DNA of 64,000 nt from Mya arenaria (Eukaryota > Mollusca > Bivalvia > Myida > Myidae): NCBI RefSeq assembly GCF_026914265.1, contig NC_069135.1:60192738-60256737 (forward strand). The letters run 5' to 3'. A model generated the notes under the pieces. That model made no database searches and had not been told where the DNA came from. It worked only from the letters and a program-made list of their open reading frames with translations. The position numbers were made by a program, and so were the translations under genes. The stretch's first letter is position 1, and every line of letters starts with the position of its first letter. Shown piece after piece: positions 37,616 to 49,847 of this stretch.

Positions 37616-38730
37616 TGTCTAATATATTAAGACAAAGAAATGTGCATGGATAGGTCCATAACGCTGACTAATACAGTAATATTTATGCTTAAGTTCTCTT
37701 ATTGTAAATGTAGTGTTTAAGACTGGGTCATTAAGTATTTTTAAGATGTAGGTTTAATTCTGTATTGGCAAATATTTAAAGTCATGCATGGGGGATCTAC
37801 TAAGAAGTGCTTGTCAATGTACTAAATGGGAGAAAAACCTAAGCTATACTCAATATGAACTGAAAATAATTATGTGTGAAAAAAGATAAAAACCCTTGGA
37901 AGAATAAAAGAATATTTAAAATAGGTCTCTTGTTATGGATAATTGAAAGATATTCTTCCAAATCTTAAACCTTGGTCAAAACGTTTCGAAAGTTTATCTT
38001 ACATTTATTTATATGATACGTCGGGTTAAACGAAATGTCACTTGGTTAAATGCTTCGATGTTAAACTTAGTAGGATTGTAATCCGGTTCCTTATCAAAAT
38101 CTAGGTATATAATCACTATGGACATGTCAAGTTTATTTAATACTTAAAAAACAATCGGTTGTGTTAATTCTTTGGAAACCCTGTAAATTATAAGTTAACT
38201 TATATTGTCAAACGTTTTGCAACACTATTTCATCTTACTTGGTCAGACAGTTTGCCTTTTTAAACTTGGTTGAGTTCTTTTGAGGCTGGTAAAATTAACA
38301 TGTAAAAAAAGTATTTGTATTCCTGTGACGTAAAAGCTATATCATTGTCGTGTTTGAAATAGTTCGTGACCTTGTGTATCGACTTCGGTAAGTGGCGATG
38401 TGTTCGTCAAAGCTGCTTTGCATATCAATGATCATAACCGGTCGTTGCCTTGTTTGATATGTTCAAACTAGTAAATGCTAATATCAATGGAGAGTTTAAC
38501 GCATTATAAGTCATAAATTCCTGCTTCTCTTTCTTCAATAACGGTTAAGTTCCGACATAGAACGAAGCTTTAAGTCAGTAGAGCCTTAATTGTTATCATT
38601 TTTAATACATGTTTTCTTAATAATACATACAAGGCGACATATGTCAAAATCACGTTGTTGTTGTGTTTTTTGTTTTGTTTTCGTCACTGTCTTTGGTTGC
38701 AGACTTAAAAATCGAACTTAAACAAACATG
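37616..38730. other. Unassigned spacer
   Basis: AT-rich; no gene, repeat or RNA seen. Confidence 0.45.
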
Positions 38731-38734
38731 GGCT

Positions 38735-39028
38735 TAGTGGTGGATCCGTGGTCTATTGGTAACACACTTGACTGTCAATCGAGAGATCGCAGGTTGGATT
38801 CCCCGCCGCACCACTAAACAAATATAGATCGTCTTCCGGGAGGGACGTTACAGCGGGGACCCGTGTGACAGGGCTAGGCACTGGTGCACGTAAAAGAATC
38901 AGGGTAGCTGAGGATTACCAAACTTACATTCTGTCTGTGCACTATCCTCCAAAACCCTAAATTGACTAACAGTCTTATTGGAGCACTCGCCGAATGGGCA
39001 AGGCCCGAGTGCGAGTATAAATAAGCTT
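38735..39028 (+). mobile_element. tRNA-derived SINE
   Basis: The head (38,735-38,814) folds as a tRNA: AGTGGTG pairs perfectly with CACCACT, box A is TGGTCTATTGG, the anticodon arm CTTGA-CTGTCAA-TCGAG has a GTC (Asp) anticodon, and box B is GGTTGGATTCC. The body follows (GGGACGTTACAGCGGGGACC, GGTGCACGTAAAAGAATC), resembling the conserved central domain of metazoan SINEs. It closes with hairpin GCACTCG..CGAGTGC (38,981-39,011) before a TATAAATAAGCTTACACACA tail. The SINE family is not identified with certainty. Confidence 0.7.
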
Positions 39029-39189
39029 ACACACACATTGGCTTACCACATTCAACTCCGACCGCACCGCACTCCACAAACCACCGTTGTATACTGGGTT
39101 AGATTAATAAACCTAAATAGTACTGTCTGGTGCCATTATTGTAAAGAAGAAATGAGTAACGTTTATCAAAATTTCAGTATTGTATGTAA

Positions 39190-39965
39190 ATTATATTAAT
39201 CCTTATGATAACCTGAGTAATGCATGTATATTGTATTAACGCTTATGATAACCTGAGTAATGCATGTATATTGTATTAACGCTTATGATAACCTGAGTAA
39301 TGCATGTTTATTGTATTAATGCTTATAATAACCTGAGTTATGCATGTATATTATAAAAAAAGTGTTTATAAATGATTATTTGATTTATGCATGCAAAATG
39401 TATAAACGCTAATGATATTCTTAGTAATATTGTATTTACGCTTATGATAACCTGAGTAATGCGTGTATATTGTATTAACGCTTATGATAGCATGAGTTAT
39501 GCGTGTATATTGTATTTACGCTTATGATAGCCTGAGTTATGCGTGTATATTGTATTAACGCGTATGATAACCTGAGTTATGCGTGTATATTGTATTAACG
39601 CTTATGATAATCTAAGTTATGCAGGCGTAATGTATTTAAATGCTAATGATAAGCTTATTATTGCATGTGTATTGTATTAAGTTAACGCTTATGATAATCT
39701 AAGTTATGCATGCATAATGTATTTAAATGCTAATGATAGGCTTAGTAATGCATGTATATTGTATAAACGCTTATGATAAACATCAAAGGTGCATGTTTAT
39801 TGTATAAACGCTTATGATAATCTGATACGTGTGTGTATATTGTATAAACGGTTATGATGAATTGTGTTGTACATGTATATTGTTTAAAAGCTTGCGATAA
39901 CCTGAGTAGTGTATGTATATTGTTTCACAGGTGACGATAATCTGAGTACGGTATATACATGTTGT
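39190..39965. repeat. Minisatellite, about 40-bp unit
   Basis: Some 18 diverged units of CTTATGATAACCTGAGTAATG..TATATTGTATTAACG. The end lies about 600 bp before the B-box gene. Confidence 0.85.
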
Positions 39966-40574
39966 AATTTTCTTGACCTCATACATATTAGGGCTTCAAA
40001 AAGATAAGAAGGATAAAAACTCAACCAAATATACTTATGACGAGAATAGTGTACATGTATAAACCTCCACTTCACTTGTGTTTATCGCGGCGAGGTCACA
40101 GCATTTTCAGAAAATTTGAACTTCATTATTCATTAGGTTAAACATTGTATAAACCTATACAAGTCCGGATCAATGGAATATTGATTATACGGGAAAACAC
40201 GGAAGTAAATCTGATCTCTCCGTGTTCAGAAAATTGAAATTTCATTTACTGAAAATGGTTTATGATCGAGTGGTTTATTCATTACAAAAGATATTAAACT
40301 CCGATAAATTTGTCAAATGTAGATGCCTTTATCAATTTTATCTATCACATAAACCATAACTGCTGTAATCCTTATATAACCTGATATAAGCTTGTATATA
40401 TTATCATTTTCAGAAAACGTGTTTTACTCCATGCATGGATTTTTAACCAGAGTAAAATTAACAAATATTACAATTTGACATTGGATACTAATCAAACATT
40501 TATACTGGGAGGTGTGGAATACAAGTTCACAACATGATACGACGGGCCAGTTAAGGGCTGGATGAAAGGATAAA

Positions 40575-42239
40575 ATGGCGACCGCGAATGGCTCAGGTAA
40601 TATTTTGTCAAACAAAGACGGCGATTTAAATTGTGAACCATGCTTAAGTGATGGACGGACACGAACTGTTGAAGGTTTTTGCATGGAATGCGATGAATAT
40701 CTGTGTCAGTCATGTCTAGATACGCACAGGATACTACGCATGTCGAAATCACACCATGTTAGAAGAGGAGAAGACATTCCAAGAAAGAAGCCAAATAAGC
40801 AAGCTCGGTATCCCGCTGAAAGCAGCTGTCATGTACACACTGACAGTAAAATAACATCGTTCTGTAAATCGCACAACCAATTATGCTGTGACCAGTGTGT
40901 GATTCTGGGGCATAAAGTTTGCACTGATGTAAAGTCAATCGGCGATTATTCCCAACAATTCGTGAACAGCGAAGACTATAAAAAGGCTGTACAGATAATT
41001 AAGAGTTTACAATCAGCATACACCGCGAAAAAGAAAGAGGCAAACATGAATCTTGAGGAAGTTGACCTTTATTACCACAAGGCAATGGAGACGTTCAAAG
41101 TAGAACTTGACAAAATCAAGATGTCAGATATAAGAACATTAAAGGCTGTGGTCTCTACATATGACAGTGTTCTTGGTCAGCTTGGTTCCTGGTCCGAAAG
41201 TATCGACACGTATAAAAACAACAATCAGGACAATGAACTCGCCATCTTGGTGTTGCGGTCCATAAAAGATGTTGATACGATCAAAGATAATATTCAAAGG
41301 TTATGTAACGACGACAGTTTTGTCAGATATGGCTTCGTGACAGATGAAACATCACTGCTTCGTCTAGACAAAGCACCTTTTCTTGTTCAGACTATTACTG
41401 TAAAGGATGAAAGTGACGAAAAGAAATGTAAAATCACAGACATTGCCTTGTTACGAGATGACCTGGTCTTATTAGCGGATTACACCAATTTAAAACTATA
41501 GACATTCAATACTGGCAATTCTACCTTTGTTTCAAACGTCAAATTGCAATATGGGCCATTGCAGATATCAGTTACAGAGCATGGTGAAGCATACGTGGCA
41601 TTTTGTGGCAAACCTAAAATACTCCACCTGAAGTCTCCCGCGACAGACCACACCACGTTTCGGGAGATAAACGTAGCCGGCACATGTAGAGCAGTAGAAT
41701 GTTTCAATAAAACCTTGAAAGTTCAGTGTATCTCCCCTGCCAAAACTATCGAAGTAGATGAAGATGAAAAACAAACCAGGGTTATCAACAATGACTTAAG
41801 TAAGGAAACCACAGAGAATGGAGAACAGTTTGTTACAACTCCACAGTGGTCAACACAAGATCCCGAAACTGGTTCGATGTACTTATCATGCAATGACAAA
41901 CATTCAATAACAGAAATCAAAAGTAACGGCGATGTAAAGTTAGTTGTGAAGTCAAACAAGCTGAATTATCCATGGGGTCTATGTATGGACACTGATGGTT
42001 CAGTCCTCGTCTGTAGCTCTGTAAGCAAGGATGTGTTTAGGGTGAAGAAAAACGGGGACATCCAGAGTGTTTTACCACAACCTCTGGACTTTTCCCCTAG
42101 GGCAGTAGCTCTTGATAAACGTACAAAGCGAGTCCCATATGCTGCATTGACCATAATTGCTACACAAAATGGCATGAAAACAATCACATTTGTCTGGATT
42201 ATATCAATTCAAACAGTTATACAATGTAGCAAGCTTAAA
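40575..42239 (+). pseudogene. RING-less B-box/coiled-coil (TRIM-like) gene with in-frame amber
   Basis: One reading frame without introns starts at ATG 40,575 (GATAAAATGG) and is interrupted by a single TAG (41,499-41,501), after which it continues to about 42,239. Residues 20-60 form B-box 1 (C20, C23, C36, C39, C44, C47, H51, H60). Residues 85-116 form B-box 2 (C85, H88, C97, H100, C105, C108, H113), with C116 where His is usual. No RING precedes them. A coiled-coil-like stretch spans about 125-225. After the TAG come NHL/beta-propeller-like segments (NGDVKLVV..YPWGLCMDTDGSVLVCSS). The expected C-terminus is lost where a repeat begins (ACAAGAGCCCTGCACC). Bivalve relatives are implicated in innate signalling; without RING, no ligase activity is implied. 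A truncated 308-aa B-box protein, or an assembly error at the TAG, are alternatives. Confidence 0.75.
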
Positions 42240-42600
42240 CAAGAGCCCTGCACCAAACACTTGTCAGTTGTTGTTGTAGTGGGTTATTTTAAAAGGTGGT
42301 ATAATGAGTATTACAGTTTGTTATTTGTATCAATATGCATACATATATATTGGCAATAAGTGTACCAAGTTTCATATGAAAATCTTGAACATGCTTTGAG
42401 ATATGGCTTAAGGTAAATTTTTGCTCTTTCTTTCTTAAAAAAGGACATAATTCATTGAGAATTTAAGTCAGAGTTATGATCCTTGCTATACATATAACTC
42501 TTTTTGAGTTATGGTCAACGTTTGTGTTTTCACAAAAAGGCGACAGTTGCAACACCAAGGCTATCACAATACCTCGACTGATTTTCTTCGTGAAAAACAA
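42239..42600. repeat. Interspersed repeat at B-box gene 3' end
   Basis: Contains ACAAGAGCCCTGCACC, AAGTTTCATATGAAAATCTTG, GAGTTATGGTCAACG and GGCTATCACAATACCTCGAC, text I associate with bivalve HINE/tandem elements. It replaces the last propeller segment of the upstream gene. Confidence 0.5.
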
Positions 42601-42631
42601 TCGTGCTGGTAGAAATTGACACTGAACTCAC

Positions 42632-44118
42632 CTGTATGGTTTTTCCCCATTATGAATTATCTCATGTATCTTAAGACTCTTTTTCTCCTTAAAAGCTTCC
42701 CCACATGTGGAGCACGTCCACGGTTTTTCATCTGTGTGAGCACATGCAACGTGGGCCTGCATGCTTCCCTTGGTTGTGAATGCCTTCCCACAAATATCAC
42801 ACGTAAATGGCCGCTGTCCGGAATGACGTCGCATGTGTTCTATAATAATGCAAGCAATAATAGTGAAAAGAACACCATAAGAAATCATTTACATCCATTG
42901 AAGCAGTTGTATACAAATATGTGATTCTAATTTCGTCATTACCCACAGTTCATTCAACATTTTGTTAAATTTACAATACAATATGTAATATGTACATATA
43001 TCTAACTTGATGATAGTGATTTATCTCAAAATGCTTGTATAAAAGGCCTAGACAAAAAGATGCATCTGCCTTATGATGCATCAGTAAGAAAGATTCAACG
43101 CTTTGAACACAACGATGTCAATTAAGTTTTTGACATTTTCTTTTTTTCTTGAAATTGTTATATCAATCATGTGTTTCCAGTACGGATAGAAAAATCCGAC
43201 CCGAGGGCACACCCGAGGCTTGCCCAGAAGTGGCGCGTTGTTGCGTGTGACTCATCTTACATGGGGGATGTAAGACAAGTTTTTCCAGCACTGGTCGCAT
43301 GACCGGAAACACACGTCAGGTATACAAGAAAACTCATTCTAGAATAATACTAGTATATTGAAGCAAACATGAGGTTAGTCTTTTTTATTTGAAAATAAAA
43401 AACATAACCTAATATTACTTTAAAGCTTGCATCAACAAAACCAGACATGGAAGTGTTGTGTACCACATACGAAACTTGCAAATATGGAGAGCAGATTCCC
43501 TAATAATATTTTGGTTAACCTTTTCTTTTATTGAGAAGGTTGCCTTAATAAACCTCCTTGTTTAATACTATAAGATTAAAAGGCGTACTTATGAGGCTAC
43601 GAATAGAGGAGTAAAAAGGCGTACCTATGAGGCTACGAATAGAGGAGTAAAAATGCGTATCTATGAGGCTATGAATAGAGAAGTAAAAAGGCATATATAT
43701 GAGGTTATGAATAGAGAAGTAAAAAGGCGTATCTATGAAACTATGAAAAGATGAGTAAAAAGGCGTATCTATCAGACTATGAATAGAGGAGTAAAAAGGT
43801 GTATCTATGAGACTATGAATAGAGGTGTAAAAGGCGTATCTATCAGATTATGAATAGAGGAGTAAAAAGGTGTATCTTTAATAGAAAGGGTTCAAATTTG
43901 ACTTGAACAGTCCTCATACAATACTCACCTAGTAAATCATGGTATGTCTTGACCTCTGCCCTACATGTTTCACATCGATATACAATCTGTCCCTGATCAT
44001 TGACCACAGACAGGGGGCGGAATTGTTCCCTTTTTAGGTCTGCCACGCCCCCTTTTCATCACCGGGCCAAGAATAGTTCCATGTTTTCGTCTGATTGGTT
44101 TCCTGCTTTTTGTTAAGG
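42632..44118 (-). CDS. C2H2 zinc-finger/AT-hook gene, two internal exons
   Basis: Exon A (44,118-43,929) encodes a basic linker with AT-hook MKRGRGRPKKG and the first half of a finger (YRCETC). Exon B (42,839-42,632) starts EHMRRHSG. Spliced in phase 1 they rebuild a perfect C-x2-C-x12-H-x3-H finger, strong support for both borders. Exon B adds two more fingers (CDICGKAF, H-x4-H; CSTCGEAF, H-x3-H) with GQRPF and DEKPW linkers, and ends after NGEKPY in phase 2, so more fingers should follow. Exon A needs one base fewer in a C5 run (about 44,012) to join the AT-hook frame to the finger frame: sequence error or a broken gene. No further exon is visible within the window on either side. Likely a DNA-binding nuclear protein. 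Confidence 0.65.
43170..43313. mobile_element. Small MITE-like element
   Basis: About 144 bp with inverted ends GTGTTTCC..GGAAACAC and an inner inverted pair CTTACAT..ATGTAAG. It sits in the intron between the two zinc-finger exons. Confidence 0.5.
43575..43880. repeat. Minisatellite, 36-bp unit
   Basis: About eight units of GGCGTATCTATGAGGCTATG plus AATAGAGGAGTAAAAA. Lies in the same intron, ending about 50 bp before exon A. Confidence 0.9.
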
Positions 44119-44139
44119 CTGTTTGGAACCTCTGGTTAC

Positions 44140-45450
44140 CATGGTGAAGACAAGGCCATGTGGTTTTGCAGTTCTAAGATTTGGGGTTGTGCTGAATGCT
44201 ACGTAAGAGATAGCAGCCTGAAACATTATAACATTGTAATACTGATTGACTTAGAAAATAAGCTGCTGCAAAAAATGTTACATCAAAAAATGTGTTTATA
44301 AGTTGCAATACAGCAGTGGTCGAAATTAACACAAGCCCACAAGCCCTGTACTGGTAAAATGTCTTACGGGCTATCTAAAATTCAGAATTTTATATAGCAG
44401 GTATTGTTAAAAACATTGATATCAAGCAATTGTATAAGAATTCGGGGTTGTTCATCCAAAAATTTGTGAAAACAGTCGAACCCCGTTAGCTCGAACTCCC
44501 AGGGACCGGCAAAAATACCTCGAGCCTCAGATCATTCAAGCCAAGCTGGGACGCTCACCTTCAGTAAGGGGATATCGGTCCTTTAAATCTTGTTCGAGCA
44601 TGGAAGTGCCATGCAATGAAAAGTTAAAATTTAAACATTCTATCGAAAAGAAAGTGTCAAGCAGACATGACAATGTTATCCAAAAAAGGACAGGTGACGA
44701 CGACTTCTAAAGTTATTTTATTCAACAATGGTAATCGTTTTGATAAGAAAATACCAATAGGATAACAATAACGTTTTTTAAATCAGCTTTCCTGGTTATT
44801 TACTACTAAGACCGCAATAAATATGTATTCTCAAGACATTACGAATGCACGACGTGCACCGGGGTTAGCTGATACTGGTCTTTTTTTTGGATAAAAGAGA
44901 AATATGGTACCAGTCTATTAATACAGAGCATTGAATGGTATAGAATCAGATGATAGTCGAGATGATCGAGATTATGTCAATTTTTGCAAGACCGTTCTAT
45001 ATCATTAAATCGATTACTTTCATTTTTATACACAACACTTAAATACGTCATTCATTTTTGTAGGCTTGCTGTCATTTATATGTTGTAATATTGGCATTAT
45101 CCAACAAATACAAAGGCTGCTTTAGAACTATTTAACACGTTCCAGAACATTGAGTTTTCAGACCTGGTATTACTTTGATTATTTAAATTCGCATTCGGAA
45201 CTCCTCGACCATGTTGAAATTCGCTGACGGACATCCAATCAAAATACAGCGTAGAGATACATTACGTCAGTGAACCCCTGTATTTGCCCTGAAGATGCTA
45301 TTTGATCGTTTGACTACAAGTCCTAGTCCAAAAATTAAGGCGTTGAAGTCGGTGCAAAATAATAAAGTGTTAATCTTATTCGGTTCAGTTTGTTTACGTC
45401 TAGTAGAAATCCTAACGTCTTCCGACGATATATACTTGATTGAGAACGCA
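44140..45450. other. Unassigned spacer
   Basis: No gene seen. Contains CAGTCGAACCCCGTTAGCTC at 44,473, which looks like one end of a pogo/Tigger-type element, but I find no matching opposite end. Confidence 0.35.
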
Positions 45451-47060
45451 TACTAGTATATATAATTAACTTCTACAACTTGTCAACAACGTTTCACGAA
45501 TATAATAATGCTACTGGGGGACACAGTGTGTAAGAATGCTGCTAGTACGAACATGTTAGATGGTCTTCTTTCGCTGACGTCACATGGATTGACGTATACC
45601 TTGCAAATGAACTGTTAATGGATTGACAAAAATACTTCCTGGCACCTCCTAGTGCAGAAGTGGCAGTGACCGACTTCCATGCGGTGCACATTGCTTTTTT
45701 TAAGACGCGCATACATATAGACACACCACTGCTTTTATGCCTAAGACAAACAATTTAAGCCCAGCAGTATTACAATGCAATATCGTTATTTTATATTAAT
45801 TCTGCGTTGTCTAATGTGAAGGTAATATTATCTATTTGTTAGCACAGTTTTTCATTGTAACTATAAATTGCATTAATTATATGTACATACTTATGAGTAT
45901 TGCCGTCTTTGGTGAAAAGAAGATGAGTTGAGTTGAGTTGCCAAAGTTTATTTATTAGTCTTTGTGACTCGTTATCCTATAATCCGAATTCGCTAGTTCC
46001 AATAGTTTTTTGTCTGTTTTGAACGTATTTTAAGCAGGACTCACTAAAAAATATTCAAGACGCAATAACTGATATATGCGATGAAAATTTAAGTCCAAAC
46101 AATTAAAAAAAAATTACATGGAAGAAAATTAAATCAATTTAACTGATCACATAATTCTTCTAGGTGTACACATGATAACTAAAACGGGATCGTTTGTAAT
46201 CATCACATGATCTAATCACATCGATATGATACAAAACCTAATCAATCTTATAAGATTCATTTTAATTGACATATAATGATTTATCAATTAAAAACATATC
46301 CAGCATTTAACATGCATATAAATGAACACGATAACAGAAATAAACTGTCAGTAAACTGTCTTTACAAGCGGCGTGCGACTGTCGCAAACGATACAATTAT
46401 TTTCATACTGATTATTCATATTGCTACGTTGCTTTAACTGGCGGATTGTACAGATGTATCATACTGACCACTCATTTTGTCACGTTTCTTTTAAAAGGAC
46501 GGATCTGTTTAGGTTATCAAACTAAACATTCATATTGCCAAGTTGCTTTTAATAGAGCGGGCTTGTGTATCGCAAAAATGGGTTATTATAAATTTTTTAA
46601 TAGTTTAATAATAAATGATCAGGGTCCGTTTGCACACAGACTCTGAACAGCTAAATTATGTGTAAAATTTTATTATAGGAGCAAAGATGGTAAAATGCAA
46701 ATTACAAAATGTCCGCTGTTCAATCCGGCATTCATTTTTGTCAGCATAAGTTATGACTATTTTGAAATACATAAAACCTGGTTGAAAACTCGTGTAATAT
46801 AACTTAATGTGTTGGATGTCCCAAAATTTAATCGAACATAAATCTATAAAATTTTAAAATGGCCTTCACATTAAAAAAAGAGTAAAGGGATGCAACTTTG
46901 ATTCGATTTCCTTTTATTGGTACTATAAAATATGAAACAATGAATGATGAAATGTAACGCATGTTTACCGTGTTTTTGTTTATTGGAAGTGCTCCATTTA
47001 CTTTGAACCCCGTCCACTGATATTTGATATATAGTTACCAAGTTAAACACAATTAGGCAG
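45450..47060. repeat. Duplicated block, right copy
   Basis: Counterpart of 34,210-36,550, same orientation and order, with about 0.7 kb less sequence. No gene recognised. Confidence 0.6.
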
Positions 47061-47569
47061 CCATGTCGTCTGAAACAGAAATACACTATTAAATTTCTCT
47101 GATCGTGCCTAAAATCATGCTAGCTCTGTCACACGAGTGTGAAAAGGAACACTTCTAGCAGTAGGCATAAAGGCTGACAAAAATATAAACATGAAAAAGC
47201 AAAAAATATAAATAAATTGTAATGTTGTTTTGTTCGGGTACATGGTATTATTTGTATCCGGTTACTGGCCAAAACGTATTCGGCCCGAGAGTACCCGACC
47301 GTGCCCTAGTGAATAAATACTTATGTACTGTACAACGCAAACTCAAAACATATAAACTTTGTACAAGGATTCCATGAACTGTGATATGGACCTTAAGGTT
47401 CCTAGATGCCTATTTTAATGAATACCTGGCTTGTTTATCTCGAGTAATGTCTGACTGTTTATTGCCCCTGGTGTCTAAGCAGGGTACCAATTTTCTGTGT
47501 ATTGTTTAAATGCTATTTGCCAATAAGGGTTATGTCCAAAGATAAAGGGTTGCATTTTGCTTTGGCAGA

Positions 47570-47940
47570 GCAAAGTGTAAAGGTTATGTGTAAAGTGTTT
47601 CAAGATGGAAAATCTGATTTCAACGTGGTGTGTTGAGTGTTCTAATTTTAACCCCATCGACAACTTTGCGTGTTGATTGTTTCAAGGCGGAAACACAAGT
47701 AAAACTCAAACTGTTGAGTGTTTCAATGTGCAAACCCCAGTGTAAACGGTGTTTGCTGATTGGTTCAAGGACTACGTGTGTAAGCTCTGTATTAAATCTG
47801 TGTATTTAGTTTTTTAAGGTGAAAACTTCTTTGTAAACTCTGTGTGTTGACTAGTTCAAGGCGGAATTCCCTCAGTAAACTATATGTGTTGCGTGTTTTA
47901 GGGCAGAAACTCTAATGTAAACATTTGTTTTCCTTGTCTT
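47570..47940. repeat. Degenerate minisatellite, about 50-60 bp unit
   Basis: Six or so diverged units of GTGTTGAGTGTTTCAAGGCG plus GAAAC..AGTAAAC. Confidence 0.6.
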
Positions 47941-49570
47941 TTGACTGTATTTTGTAAAACTGACTTGTTTGATTGATATCAACTTCTTTTTTGTTGTTGT
48001 GCATCTAAGCAAGACCACAACACAGGGCTACCTACTCGCCTTGCTTATCTAGTGTTTTTTTGCAGTAATATTATGTGGTATAGCTAGGGGTGTCCCACAA
48101 TGTGTAATACGATGGCATTAATTACAAAATGTAATGCTCACGGATGAACTTTATGTTTACAAAATCATTTTCAACCAATTGGTTTTCCCGCATTTTGCAA
48201 GCAAAACGATAATAAATGTTAAGACGTAAAATTGTTAAATTACGCATAACCTGCAATATATTTTAGAAATCCTGGTTTAAATGTTCGCATAAAACATTTA
48301 TTACCACATAACAGGATAAAATTGTACTCTATGCATAACGTAGATCGACTTTATTTTGATATACTGCCTGAAACGAATTGATGTATTGTTTTATTTGATA
48401 GGACATTTAATAATATAAAGGAAGCCCAACAAACAGAAACAGGAAGAAACTGTGGATTATAGATACATATTTGAGAGGTCAATCAATTGACATTTGTGTG
48501 CTGACAAAACAAATCTCAATTAAGTTTAGAATATCTTTTATGTAAATCCTCAGAATAACTTTATTTTATGCAGATAAAATAATACCAACTAAGTACTGAC
48601 ATTGAACCAAAGATACACTTTCAAATGTGTCTGTTTATTTCTCAATAAAAGCTAAGAAAATCATGAGATATAACAAAGAGTGAATATATCCTATCATTCA
48701 GTTTAACATTGTTCACATGTTATTGTTCAGATATTTGTTCAAGTTAACAAAGTGATTAAATTGAAAAATATGATGATGTGCTAAAATATTTAAATAAAAC
48801 AAGAACAGCTTAAATCATTTGACTGATATCTTGTTAGAAAGACAACAGATCACAAATGTATCCATTAAACTTCTAGAGAAGAAAAGACTTGAAATTTAAC
48901 GACGATGTTTTTTTTATCTAATTCAACAAATTTCAGAGCAATCGGCCCAATGTCTGAATTGTTTAAGTATTGAATGCCTCTTCTAATTGTGATCAAATCG
49001 AGCAATCCTTCAAAAAGGTGATCGTTACGGACAAAATTCATATCTCCCCGACAATAAGAAAGTGGGAATGTGTGAATAATTCAGGTAGAAATAGAATGTT
49101 TTATGGCTAATAGTATCTATGCTCTTTAGAAAATGAAATTAACGGTTCGTGAAAAAATGTGGAGAAGAATCGTAAAGTTTGAATAAAAACTGCCGAACAA
49201 ATGAGCTATATCGTATATATATTCGTATTTATTGTTTTACTCATATTTTTACAAAGAAATATAGTTACCAACAACGCCTTCGATTAGATAAATAACATCC
49301 ATTTTTTATAAGGCAAACACTACAACTGAACAAAACCACAACGGCGTTAAAATATCAAACATTGCAGCAATTAATTTGATTAATATTTAAACATTATATT
49401 AGAGTTTCTAGCCTCACAAAATGTTACAAATGACTCGAAATAAATGAATCACATATTTTGTACAATTACGTCTTAAATATAACTATAAGATGATAAACAT
49501 TGTTGAAAGTGATCTTTAAGTTACAAAAAATAGAATCCTGTCGATTGCAATTTTTTACTGAAGTAATGCG
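47941..49570. other. Unassigned spacer upstream of copy 4
   Basis: AT-rich with no coding frame, no 68-bp minisatellite and no clear similarity to the unit flanks; copy 4 lies outside the triplicated units. Confidence 0.5.
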
Positions 49571-49607
49571 ACAACGTCATTAATCTATTAGCGCGTGTTT
49601 ACTGCGC

Positions 49608-49672
49608 CAGAAATCCCCGCCTAAAGTTGGTCGCAAATTTATATATATACTCGCATCTTTAACATTCAAACC
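49608..49672 (+). promoter_or_regulatory. Core promoter of copy 4
   Basis: CCCCGCCTAAAG, TATATATA at 49,640-49,647, then CTCGCATCTTTAACATTCAA, with CAAACCATTCTC shared with copy 1's AAACCATTCTC. Confidence 0.6.
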
Positions 49673-49847
49673 ATTCTCTAACTGAGCATTGATAAGGATT
49701 TCAATCGAAAATAAGCTGACTTTGACTAGGACAATATTATTTTAAGAAAATTGTGTAAGAAAACATTGATAAATAAAACAGGTTTAAATTATAATTTAAT
49801 TTCATACACGACTTTCAACTGTTATACGCATACTATATAGCGGAGCA

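Noticed and set aside
38735-38814. tRNA-Asp gene
   Set aside because: The acceptor stem and GTC anticodon arm fold, but it is followed at once by a conserved SINE body, so it is a SINE head.
44473-44600. Pogo/Tigger-type element end (CAGTCGAACCCCGTTAGCTC)
   Set aside because: Only one end seen; no matching inverted end or transposase in the next kilobase or so.
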